This document shows, piece after piece, positions 1-8,186 of a stretch of DNA of 64,000 nt; position 1 is the stretch's first letter, and every line of letters starts with the position of its first letter. This DNA comes from Symsagittifera roscoffensis. Lineage: Eukaryota > Xenacoelomorpha > Acoela > Convolutidae. The DNA lies in NCBI RefSeq assembly GCF_963678635.1, contig NC_087065.1:57810754-57874753 (forward strand), written 5' to 3'. The notes beneath the pieces were generated by a model, which saw nothing but the letters and a program-made list of their open reading frames with translations, had not been told where the DNA came from and made no database searches. The translations under genes and the position numbers were made by a program.

Positions 1-276
1 GAAACCATATTAAGACTTAATATGTCATGTTCCTAACCTAGAAACCCCCCTTTTACCAGTATGGTTAAAATCTTATCAATTTCATTCCACTTAAAACAAT
101 TCAATTGGAATTTCCTTAAAAGCATGCAGATTCATTTTATGTTTTAGCAACGTTAATCCTTCTAAAATCAATTGTCATGCCAATCGCGTCTTAAGATCCC
201 TTTACCTGTGCCGCACCCCAGTACCTAACTCAAGACTCCTCCCTCACGCCCAACTCGAGACCCCCGTGTGCCCAAC
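1..276 (-). other. 3' untranslated end of the gypsy element, with a candidate polypurine tract
   Basis: This stretch follows the stop of the macro-domain ORF. On the minus strand, positions about 56-45 read as a purine run (AAAAGGGGGG), the kind of tract that primes plus-strand DNA synthesis just before a 3' LTR. If so, only some 44 bp of 3' LTR would be visible, and I found no matching copy at the right side of the element. No coding sequence is seen here. Confidence 0.35.
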
Positions 277-1077
277 TCAGGCGATGCTCAAGTAGTATTT
301 CTTGTGAAGATACACCATTATCTCAGTTTCCGCGAAGACTACGTGTAGGATAGCGTACAATTCCCTTGAGCTCAGTTTGCCCCTGTTTGGGTCATACACC
401 GGCATTGAGACCTCCGTTATTCCTCTTTCAATCATGAAGTCTCGTAGTCTTGTTATTGCCAACATCACGTGTTCGGGATCAATTGTGTTCCTGTCATTGA
501 CCCTCGTCACTAGGAAGCACAGATATTTGCCCGGGACTTGTGCTACTGATGGTGGAAGCGCTGCCATTCCTCCCAGTCCTGGTCTCTGTCTAAACAGAAA
601 TTCCACGTTCTGGTACTCTCTTTTGAAGTCAGCTTCCAATCTTGATTTGAAACTCATGTCCGCTGTGACGCAGATCGCGCTAGTCCTGTTTGACAGGATG
701 AAGTCGCTATCCGTTATCATGATGTTTTCCGAGTACTCATTGGGTTTTTCAAACTTCGTTTTAAAATGCCGACCTATGGTAGGCTCTGGCTCTTCTTCTT
801 CCAGTTCCAATTTGCTTGTTTCTCTCACTTCCTTGAGCTTCTTTATCATCAAATTTTCGGTGTGGGTAAGTCCTTCCCCCACTCCCCGGACAAAAATATT
901 TATCGACGTCCCCGTCGATGTTGTCGGGTCTGAATTGTCCGGAGGAATGTCCAGTGGCCTGTCTGTTGCCGTCCATCCGAAAAGAGGGTCTCTGTCTTCA
1001 TATAATTTGCCGATGACACGTCGACTTGTTGAATGCTTTGTCCTTCGTGGCTCTCGTCTTTGACATCGCGCATCCAC
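277..1077 (-). CDS. Macro-domain protein encoded at the 3' end of the gypsy element
   Basis: The 266-residue reading frame has a low-complexity, acidic N-terminal part (a Glu/Pro-rich run near residues 90-99). A C-terminal region at about 115-258 matches the macro-domain fold of the OARD1/Appr-1-p type: a strand with CVTADM (like the family's CVSADM), a GLGGMAAL loop, a KYLCFLVT strand, a long helix, a SMPVYDPNRG segment where the family has the second ADP-ribose loop, and an FAETEIMVYL final strand. In active macro domains the two loops are glycine-rich; here they read FKSRLE and VYDPNRG, so hydrolase activity or ADP-ribose binding is doubtful. Macro domains do occur at the end of some animal gypsy polyproteins. 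The start is uncertain because the frame overlaps the previous one by 178 nt, so it may be made by frameshifting rather than from its own ATG. Confidence 0.68.
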   Translation of the reverse strand: MDARCQRREPRRTKHSTSRRVIGKLYEDRDPLFGWTATDRPLDIPPDNSDPTTSTGTSINIFVRGVGEGLTHTENLMIKKLKEVRETSKLELEEEEPEPTIGRHFKTKFEKPNEYSENIMITDSDFILSNRTSAICVTADMSFKSRLEADFKREYQNVEFLFRQRPGLGGMAALPPSVAQVPGKYLCFLVTRVNDRNTIDPEHVMLAITRLRDFMIERGITEVSMPVYDPNRGKLSSRELYAILHVVFAETEIMVYLHKKYYLSIA

Positions 1078-1880
1078 TCTAGTATCCTCAAGTTCGTGTT
1101 CTCCCTCCTCTCTATCTCACTCTGTTCGAGATCCGTCTCCAATTCTGGCGTCGAGTAGTCTTCCTGCGGATAGTGTCCACCATCGTCAATGACCTGCCAT
1201 TCCTCTTCGGCTTCCAGTTCGCCTGCACTCAGTAGTTCCTCGCCCAATTTGTCTGGCTGTATCTTATCGATCAAGAAGTCATCCCCGTATCTGTTGTACC
1301 TCATGCTGGTCCGTTTACGATTGCCAGTCCTGGTCCCCTGTGGTATTGGTCGATCTGGCTCCATCCACTTCGGCACCTCATCTTGCTCCGGGTCGTTCCA
1401 GTCTTCTTCTACAAACGATCCTGCTTCAGACTCCACCTCTATCTTTTCATTGTCGTCCAAACTCAAGTTCTCATTACCATCATTTTTCTCTCTGGTGCCT
1501 TTTTCATTCACTTCACACGCTGGCTCTACCACCAGGTACTCGAGACCCTCCATGTCCTTCGGTTTGCACCAGTCCTCCGGGGAAGGAACGTGAGGCTTCA
1601 GATTTTCATAATGTGCTGCTCGCCCAGTACTCAAGCGGTAGAACCGTCCTTGTTGATGAACATCCGTTATCATGAAAGGTCCCCTCCACTTCTTGAGTAG
1701 TTTCTTCGTTCCCTTGGGCGGTATGACATTTTGAAAGACCCACACGTATTGGCCCACCTCATATGGCTTTGCTTGTAATATTTTTTCGTCATATTTTCTG
1801 CGTTGCCTCATTTGCGCTTGCGCCGTGTTCCTCCTGCATAGCTCGTTTAGCTCCTGTTGTCTTTTGATCGCTTCTTTCAC
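900..1880 (-). CDS. Integrase C-terminal domain plus acidic tail (gypsy pol, third frame)
   Basis: The first ~100 residues are the C-terminal DNA-binding part of a gypsy integrase. A basic helix (RQQELNELC onwards) is followed by a GQYVWVF strand, KGTKKLLKKWRGPF and HYENLKPH, the usual GPY/F-like module. The remaining ~220 residues are acidic, Glu/Asp-rich and without a recognised fold. The frame is +/-1 relative to the integrase core just upstream (1877-2257). The two are evidently one protein split by a single-base indel near 1895-1905, beside a GGGAAAAGG run. The ATG at 1880 is therefore probably not a true start. The 3' end overlaps the macro ORF. Confidence 0.78.
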   Translation of the reverse strand: MKEAIKRQQELNELCRRNTAQAQMRQRRKYDEKILQAKPYEVGQYVWVFQNVIPPKGTKKLLKKWRGPFMITDVHQQGRFYRLSTGRAAHYENLKPHVPSPEDWCKPKDMEGLEYLVVEPACEVNEKGTREKNDGNENLSLDDNEKIEVESEAGSFVEEDWNDPEQDEVPKWMEPDRPIPQGTRTGNRKRTSMRYNRYGDDFLIDKIQPDKLGEELLSAGELEAEEEWQVIDDGGHYPQEDYSTPELETDLEQSEIERRENTNLRILEWMRDVKDESHEGQSIQQVDVSSANYMKTETLFSDGRQQTGHWTFLRTIQTRQHRRGRR

Positions 1881-2257
1881 GTATGCCTGAGGCGACGTCC
1901 TTTTCCCTCGTATTCCGGGTAAAAGAATGTCAGAGGCATTGCTCTCTCCCTGCCCGTCAACATCATGAAGGGACTGATGCCCGTCGTTGAGTACTGTGTA
2001 CTGTTGTAGGCCCCTACTACCTGTGGCAGGTATTTATCCCAGTCCGTCATGTATCTTGAGCAGTACACCCTTAACATGTTGACCAGTGTCCTGTTCTGTC
2101 TCTCTACCAACCCGTTGGTCTGTGGATGGTAGGTTGTCGAGTGTGCTTGAGCAATGTGCGATCTCCTCTCCTCATCAATTCTTTTGTCAAGTCCCCCACA
2201 AAAGCTTTGCCGTTGTCCGACTGGAAAGTCATTGGACAACCATACCGCGATATCCAA
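1877..2257 (-). CDS. Integrase core, second half (gypsy pol, frameshifted)
   Basis: From about 2165 downward this frame encodes the second half of the rve integrase core: HSTTYHPQTNGLVERQNRTL with the catalytic Glu in VERQ, followed by helices ending in SPFMMLTGRERAMPL. The part above 2165 (residues 1-30) is a shadow of the main pol frame. The catalytic Asp residues are in the neighbouring frame (2104-5505), so the catalytic triad is spread over two frames in this copy. A one-base indel at about 2155-2170 explains the split. Either the copy is dead or the assembly has errors at these sites. Confidence 0.8.
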   Translation of the reverse strand: MDIAVWLSNDFPVGQRQSFCGGLDKRIDEERRSHIAQAHSTTYHPQTNGLVERQNRTLVNMLRVYCSRYMTDWDKYLPQVVGAYNSTQYSTTGISPFMMLTGRERAMPLTFFYPEYEGKGRRLRHT

Positions 2258-5200
2258 TGCGTTATCAGATGATCACATGTCTCCTCGGCCGAGGCTGTCT
2301 GGCACAGAACCGCTTCCGCCAACTTTGTGAAGTGATCTATTATAACCAGTATCTGGTTATATCCCGACTCCGTCATGCAGATTTTTTGATGGTCTATCTG
2401 CACCACTTCATTGAACTCTGAGCTCTCGACGGACTTGAGGGGAACCTTCATCTTCCTTGGGTCTTTTACCTGGAGGCATGCCAAGCAGGCATTCACCCAT
2501 CTCTCGCAAGCTTTTCTCATTCCTGGCCAATCAAACCTGTGAAGTATCCTTTGTTGTACTTTATCTATCCCCTGGTGCCCCATCTGGTCGTGCGATCTGA
2601 AAAGCACCTCCGTTTGATACAATTGTGGTAGTATGATGGGGTTGTGTTTGTGTAATATCTTCTCCTCATCTTTCCTCTTGCATGCTACCACCCCATCAGC
2701 TGTGTGGTAGAGTAAGTCTTTCTTCTCTTTGTAGAACTGGCTCAAGATCTTGTAGCTGTCTTCCTCGAGTTCCCCCTTCTCCTTGACCCCCGACTGGATC
2801 CATTTGGAGAGGTTACTTGTCATTTTGTCATTCTTTTGGGCTCTTATTAGGTCTGACAGCCTATATCTTGCCTTGACATGCTCCTTTAGCGCCATGATCT
2901 GTCCATTCATCTCACCAGGGTTGTGGATGTCATCACTCAGCTTCACGCATATCATCCTTTTCACAATTTTCATATCATCTTCTGGCACCAGATTCGTTCT
3001 GACGTTTGAGTTGCATGATAATTCCCTGAATGGCTTCCTTGAAACCGCAATTTTCTCAAGTTCTTCACCACCTCGTATCTCCTGTACGTCCAGATTGTAC
3101 GTTCCTGAAGATGGATCCGTCTGTAACTCCCTGTCGTGGTGCCTTGTCTTCTCTTCCGCCAATATCATGCACAGACTGTCTTGGTTTTCGCTGCTCTCAT
3201 CCGAGTCTTCATCCCATTCTTCACGCTCCCCGGACAATTTTCCTTCTCCGGTTTCTTCTTCCGTGAACATGGAACACTCCCCGGACTCTTGACCTAGTCC
3301 CAGGTGTTCAGTATCTTCTTTGAACGTCACTTTCTTTTTCCTAACCTTGGTCTGCTCCAGAATGTTTTCGGGGATTTTGTCAACTAGTGACCGCACGACA
3401 TCTTTGCTGTCAGTGACGCTTCCTCTTGAGGAGTCAGTATTGTTCACTGTTTCTTTTCTCCGAAGTATAGTGACTTCCGGTTCCTCTTGACCCTTCTCTT
3501 GGATCACGGGCTTCTCATCTGATAGTTTCTCGAGCAACCTCATTAAGTCATCATCTATCTGTGCAGTTCCTGCTTCTACCTGGTTAAGATCATAGCCTTT
3601 TGCCTTGAGCGTCTCCCTCACGATCTTCGACTTTAGTATTATTTCTATCGGAATCCTTCTGCTCTTCTTCAAGATGGTCTTTTCTGGAGGTTCTTTAGGT
3701 AATTCAGGATGATCTTCAATCGGTTTGCCTGATTTGTCCAGCCATCTCGTGAGTGGAAGACTGTCGTACGTTTCCTTGTCCATGAAGGAGAAGCCATCTT
3801 TGATTTCAGGTCTGTCTGCCTCTCTTTGCTCTTGTCTCTCATAGAACTCCGTCTTCTTACTCAAGCTGTCGGCATTCTGATGTTTATCTCGTGTTCTATG
3901 CTCAATTATCATGTTGTATCCGTCCAGGCGAACTATCCACCGCCCAATGTAACTTTGGTCCATTGAGTACGTTTTCAGCCAGCTCAGTGCTCGATTGTCG
4001 ACTCGCAACTTGAATGGCTCACTGCCCAGATATGCCCTGTATTTCTCGACAAAGGTAACCACCGCGAACATCTCTGCTTTCGGTGCTCCGTACTTCATTT
4101 CCGTGTCACTCAGGACTTTGCTCCCGTACGCTATTGGTCTCAAGACTGTCTTCCCATTCCATTCTTGTTCTTGATGGAGAATTCCAGAAATCGCGACTAC
4201 CGACGCATCCGTGTCCAGCACGTACATCCCTTTCTCAGTCGGCATACCCAGTACTGGTGCCTCACATAGCTCTTTCTTTATTCTCTGGAATGACTCTTCT
4301 GCTGCGTTGTTCCACGTGAACTTCTTGCCCTTGTGTCTCATTAATTGTTGCATCGGGTATACCTTGTCCGCATAGCCTTTGATGAACTCTCTATAATAGT
4401 TAGCGAAACCCAGTAAGCTCATCAACTGGTGTTCTGTCTTCGGTGATTTCCAGGTTAGGACTGCTTCCACGGCGTCCGGATCAGGTCTGATGCCGTGCTT
4501 GTCTACCATCCTGCCCAAGTATTTAATTGAGTCCTTGAGTATCTCGCAATTTGATGGTTTACACTTTAGCCCCGACCTTTTCATGCATGCAAGCACTTCG
4601 TCAAGTCTCTCAATGTGGTCTTCCAATGTGGGCGTCGCTATTACCACGTCATCCACGTAGCACATTACCAGATTGCCATACTTCTTCGTCACGCCTATCA
4701 GCGCGTGTGCCATCAACCGCTGAAACGTGGCTGTGGCGTTGCAAAGTCCAAACGGCATCCGTTTCAATTGAAACAGACCCAACTCGCAGGCGAACCCTGT
4801 CTTGTCCCTGTCCTGCTTCCTTAGTGGTACCTGCCAAAAGGCCGAGCCTAAATCAAGAGTCGTAAAAAATTTTGCATCACCTAACTTCGAGAGGCTCTCA
4901 TCAATCCTAGGTATGGGATAGGCATCCTTCACCGTGACGGAGTTCAGGTATCGAAAGTCACAACAAAACCTCAACTGGTCGCCTTTCTTTTTGGCCATCA
5001 CTGCTCCACACGCCCACGGTGACTTGGATGGTTCTATCATGTCATACTCTAGTAACGTCTCGATTTCTTTTCTACACGCCTCCGATTTGTGTGGGGTCAT
5101 GCGCCTCGCCCCCTCCCTGTGCGGTACCATGTTCTCCTCAAGTTCTATTTCATGCTCAACAAAATTACAACACCCGATATCCGCTTTATGCCTCGAAAAA

Positions 5201-5505
5201 ACTTCTTCGTTCCGCTCTAGTACGTCCTGGCGGAACGAGTACGTCATGGCTTCGAGCTGTTCATCTTTCAGTTTGCCCCTCAAATGTTCAATCTCCGGCA
5301 GAACCGGTTTATCAGTTTGCATTTCATCTAGTGTGGGCCGCTCCGGGAAATTCAAACAGCTCGATATTCCATCGTCTGTCTCTGACTTAAGTGACTTCAC
5401 AAGACCTGATGAACCTTTTGTTTTCTTTAATCGTCTCAAGATACAAATTTTGTCCCTATGATTGGGACAATCAACAACTTCATTTTTTTTATGATTATCA
5501 GTCAT
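2104..5505 (-). CDS. pol: Pol: reverse transcriptase, RNase H, integrase N-terminal half
   Basis: In this 1,133-residue frame the RT starts near residue 155 with a KKKGDQLRFCCDFRYLN block. It has the LDLGSAFWQVPL strand, the MPFGLCNATATFQRLM motif and the catalytic YVDDVV box at about 281. RNase H follows, with TDASVVAISGIL at about 428 and its closing HQNADSLS segment near 550. Then come some 400 residues of hydrophilic, acidic sequence without a recognised domain. Next are an H2C2 zinc finger (H-x-H then CLAC, about 965-1010) and the first half of the integrase core (VQIDHQ, catalytic Asp about 1034; QSDNGKAF, second Asp about 1094). The frame derails at about 2165. It lies in the same frame as the protease ORF upstream, separated from it only by a TAA and four codons. 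Confidence 0.93.
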   Translation of the reverse strand: MTDNHKKNEVVDCPNHRDKICILRRLKKTKGSSGLVKSLKSETDDGISSCLNFPERPTLDEMQTDKPVLPEIEHLRGKLKDEQLEAMTYSFRQDVLERNEEVFSRHKADIGCCNFVEHEIELEENMVPHREGARRMTPHKSEACRKEIETLLEYDMIEPSKSPWACGAVMAKKKGDQLRFCCDFRYLNSVTVKDAYPIPRIDESLSKLGDAKFFTTLDLGSAFWQVPLRKQDRDKTGFACELGLFQLKRMPFGLCNATATFQRLMAHALIGVTKKYGNLVMCYVDDVVIATPTLEDHIERLDEVLACMKRSGLKCKPSNCEILKDSIKYLGRMVDKHGIRPDPDAVEAVLTWKSPKTEHQLMSLLGFANYYREFIKGYADKVYPMQQLMRHKGKKFTWNNAAEESFQRIKKELCEAPVLGMPTEKGMYVLDTDASVVAISGILHQEQEWNGKTVLRPIAYGSKVLSDTEMKYGAPKAEMFAVVTFVEKYRAYLGSEPFKLRVDNRALSWLKTYSMDQSYIGRWIVRLDGYNMIIEHRTRDKHQNADSLSKKTEFYERQEQREADRPEIKDGFSFMDKETYDSLPLTRWLDKSGKPIEDHPELPKEPPEKTILKKSRRIPIEIILKSKIVRETLKAKGYDLNQVEAGTAQIDDDLMRLLEKLSDEKPVIQEKGQEEPEVTILRRKETVNNTDSSRGSVTDSKDVVRSLVDKIPENILEQTKVRKKKVTFKEDTEHLGLGQESGECSMFTEEETGEGKLSGEREEWDEDSDESSENQDSLCMILAEEKTRHHDRELQTDPSSGTYNLDVQEIRGGEELEKIAVSRKPFRELSCNSNVRTNLVPEDDMKIVKRMICVKLSDDIHNPGEMNGQIMALKEHVKARYRLSDLIRAQKNDKMTSNLSKWIQSGVKEKGELEEDSYKILSQFYKEKKDLLYHTADGVVACKRKDEEKILHKHNPIILPQLYQTEVLFRSHDQMGHQGIDKVQQRILHRFDWPGMRKACERWVNACLACLQVKDPRKMKVPLKSVESSEFNEVVQIDHQKICMTESGYNQILVIIDHFTKLAEAVLCQTASAEETCDHLITHWISRYGCPMTFQSDNGKAFVGDLTKELMRRGDRTLLKHTRQPTIHRPTGW

Positions 5506-5517
5506 TTCATATCGAGT

Positions 5518-6315
5518 TTATACGGGTAAAGCATATCCCAGTTTCCTCCCCCTCTGTATCGTGATTGGTATGTCAAGGGTATTCAACAAGACACTCACGC
5601 AGAGACCGCTCTTCGTTATCGAGAAGGATCTTCCTAAAACAGCAGCACTTTGATTATTTGGATTTGGGACTATGCATACCTTCTTGTTGTCACTTATTTC
5701 ATTGTAATTTTTCATTCGTAAGCTTACGATCGCCGCTTCATTCGCCTTTAGCCTCACCCTCCTACTCAAGAATACCGGTGCTTTGGTTTCATTTGCCATT
5801 ATTAAATTTACCGGTTTGATTGCGTACCTCCTATCCGGGTTCCGCATCCTGAACATTGCGTTATTTAGATCAATCGTTACGTCGAAATTCCTGATGAAGT
5901 CTCTGCCCAAAATGAATTGGTCAGATTCATCTAGGTTTTCTACCACGAGAAAGCTCATCCACAGGTTACGTTCCCCCAAATTGAGGGCTATTATCGGCGT
6001 CCTGCCCAGCACCCGAAGTGCCCCTTTGTTTGCAGCTGACAGCCGTATTCTCGAGTCTATCAAATCACCTTTGTCAAAGCCCATCCGTTCCCAAGTTTCG
6101 ATTGGTATGACGCTCAAGACTGCTCCCGTATCAAGTAACCCACGTAACTGAGTCTTTTTGCCACTTATGTCTAGCACGTGCCCTGTCACATCTGCCTCCG
6201 TCCCGATGTGCATCGCATCTTCTTCAAGCATGGCGCAGTGTCCAATCAATCTCACTTTCAACTCTTCTTTCCCTACGTAGATTTGCCCAATTAGGTCTTC
6301 GTCACATGTTATCAT
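5518..6315 (-). CDS. Retropepsin-type aspartic protease
   Basis: The 265-residue frame carries the retroviral-type aspartic protease signature LLDTGAVLSVIP near residue 60. The expected hydrophobic-hydrophobic-Gly segment FILGRDFIRNF follows about 75 residues later. As a homodimer it would cleave Gag and Pol. The first ~40 residues and the last ~110 have no known domain; the tail could be a spacer toward RT. The frame is open upstream of the ATG at 6315 across the end of Gag, so it may be reached by frameshifting from Gag. It ends in a TAA at 5520-5518, directly before Pol in the same frame, so Pol could be made by stop readthrough or by reinitiation at the ATG at 5505. Confidence 0.88.
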   Translation of the reverse strand: MITCDEDLIGQIYVGKEELKVRLIGHCAMLEEDAMHIGTEADVTGHVLDISGKKTQLRGLLDTGAVLSVIPIETWERMGFDKGDLIDSRIRLSAANKGALRVLGRTPIIALNLGERNLWMSFLVVENLDESDQFILGRDFIRNFDVTIDLNNAMFRMRNPDRRYAIKPVNLIMANETKAPVFLSRRVRLKANEAAIVSLRMKNYNEISDNKKVCIVPNPNNQSAAVLGRSFSITKSGLCVSVLLNTLDIPITIQRGRKLGYALPV

Positions 6316-6341
6316 TGTCTTGGTATAGATGTTGATTCCAT

Positions 6342-8186
6342 CTATATCACCTCGTGTGGACCATAAGCTTCAGTATACCTGTTATCAACACGTACCGACT
6401 TGCTGCCCCCTCTCGTGAGTAGTGCTCTCAACGCTCTAGAAGTCGTTTGTGGGCTTATACAACTCAAGTATTCTGCGTACACGTCAATGTGCATTATTGT
6501 CTGGTCGCTCGGTTCGCTCAAGTTTCTGGTTACCTCGTGGCCGCCCACTGTGATTATCGACATTATTCTAGCCCCGATTTTCGATATGCCGAATGGCTTT
6601 CCCGTCACCATTTTTACAGCGTTACAACTCCCGGTCTTTGTCGAGCCCGGTACAGCCTCTGGTGTTGGTTTTGATCCAGCTAATGCTTCGTTGAAATTCT
6701 GTCTTTCGATCTCCAGCTTTAGTCGTTGCTCTATTTCTTTCGCAGCCAGATCCTGTTTCACTTTGGTAATTGCTTCCGTCGCCGCTTTCTCATAATTTAT
6801 CTCTAGAGAGTTCCCGGGTGCGGATTCTATCGCACCATTAACATGTGTTACAGCTTTCACTGTTTTCGTCGGCAATTCCGTGCTTGGTGCTCCTAAGTTC
6901 CTAGATTCAAACTCGTTTTGTCTATTCCGCTGATTCTGCACCGCCGCTAATGCCAACTTATGTTTGGGGTGACTCTGGTCCTTGACCGCTCCCCAGAACG
7001 AGGGACAATCCATTCTGAAGTGCCCTTCTTGGTTACAGAAGAAGCATCTCGCTCCTATCTTGATGATTAAGCCACTATAGTACTCGTGTTCCTCCATCTG
7101 GCTCATGTCCTCCTCATCCGGTGCGTATCCTAGACTCTTCATGCCCTGTTTGTATGTTGTGCAGTCAGCCACGTGGTGATCCGCCGACCCGCAGTTCGCG
7201 CATGATCTGCGCTTGTCCATGTCATCTCTAGGCTTGTACCATGACGACCTCTGAGGTTGGCTTCCCCCTTGCGTGTTTCTGTTTTCTGAATATGAGTATT
7301 TCTTGGGCTTCATCAGCATGTATTCCCTTGATTTCTGTCTCATTTCTTCTGGGGTCGGTGCGCTGTCTTTCGACAATGTATAGTATCTTGCTAACATTGT
7401 TCTTAAGTCATCACTTTTTACCCCATCAATGAACTTTGAGGCAATGCTAAAGTTTCTTCTGTTTGTCGACTCCTCTGGGTCACTCCTTCTTCTCAAGCTC
7501 TCAAGGTCATCTAGGAACCGATCAATTGACTCATCGTCCCTCTGACTTCTCTTTTCAAATCGCATCATCGCTTGGTGACCCTTCATGCCTGACCCGAATC
7601 GATTCAGCAATATTTCAAAGATTTTGTCCGCGGTATCGCGTTCTTCTTCTTTCTTTGCAACCACGCATTTTAATGCCGTGCCTTCCAAGTTGCTGAATAT
7701 GGCTGTGCATGCTTGTCTTTCATCATTTAAGTTATCTTGCTCTAGGTGTAATCTCATCACTTCCACCCAAGTGTCAATGCATCCATCGGAGTCGTCTTTG
7801 AATTCTTTTGGCTTCTTGAAAGTTTTTCTTGATTTTCCGTCTCTCCTATCGCTCGAGTCAGTGTTCCTCGTGGCGAAGGCCTCTAGAGTCCTGTTCATCA
7901 TCTCCCAAGTGCTTGCCCACGTCATGGCATCCGGACCTGCGTTGCTGTTAGCTGTTGAGTCCCCCGGACCACTCATTGTGTTTGATGTTCCATTTTTCAT
8001 GATTGTTTTTGCAGCCGTTGGTGCTGTGCTTACCGCATCCCGGGTTAAAGGCAACTGTGTCGATTGCCGTTTGTTCCTTTGTGGTTCTACAAAGTCAACT
8101 CTGGTGCCTTGCGTGCGATCCGCTGCCGGTCTTTCTTGTGAGGTAGAATTTTCAAGATTGCATCCAATTTCGCCTGTATTGCACAC
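6342..8186 (-). CDS. gag: Gag (capsid and nucleocapsid)
   Basis: The frame has 614 residues. Residues ~110-260 form a helical capsid-like block (FKDDSDGCIDTWVEVMRLHL onward, then FEKRSQRDDESIDRFLDDLE), typical of gypsy Gag. Two perfect CX2CX4HX4C zinc knuckles follow: CANCGSADHHVADC at about 328-341 and CFFCNQEGHFRMDC at about 378-391, which bind the element's RNA. The C-terminal ~220 residues include an alanine/lysine/glutamate-rich helix, then unrecognised sequence. The first ~35 residues overlap the coiled-coil ORF in another frame, so the ATG at 8186 may not be used if the two are joined by frameshifting. The stop at 6342 lies 27 nt before the protease ATG. Confidence 0.9.
   Translation of the reverse strand: MCNTGEIGCNLENSTSQERPAADRTQGTRVDFVEPQRNKRQSTQLPLTRDAVSTAPTAAKTIMKNGTSNTMSGPGDSTANSNAGPDAMTWASTWEMMNRTLEAFATRNTDSSDRRDGKSRKTFKKPKEFKDDSDGCIDTWVEVMRLHLEQDNLNDERQACTAIFSNLEGTALKCVVAKKEEERDTADKIFEILLNRFGSGMKGHQAMMRFEKRSQRDDESIDRFLDDLESLRRRSDPEESTNRRNFSIASKFIDGVKSDDLRTMLARYYTLSKDSAPTPEEMRQKSREYMLMKPKKYSYSENRNTQGGSQPQRSSWYKPRDDMDKRRSCANCGSADHHVADCTTYKQGMKSLGYAPDEEDMSQMEEHEYYSGLIIKIGARCFFCNQEGHFRMDCPSFWGAVKDQSHPKHKLALAAVQNQRNRQNEFESRNLGAPSTELPTKTVKAVTHVNGAIESAPGNSLEINYEKAATEAITKVKQDLAAKEIEQRLKLEIERQNFNEALAGSKPTPEAVPGSTKTGSCNAVKMVTGKPFGISKIGARIMSIITVGGHEVTRNLSEPSDQTIMHIDVYAEYLSCISPQTTSRALRALLTRGGSKSVRVDNRYTEAYGPHEVI

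Noticed and set aside
377-1675. Plus-strand open frames opposite the macro ORF and integrase
   Set aside because: They mirror the minus-strand codons, have no motifs, and lie inside a clearly minus-strand element.
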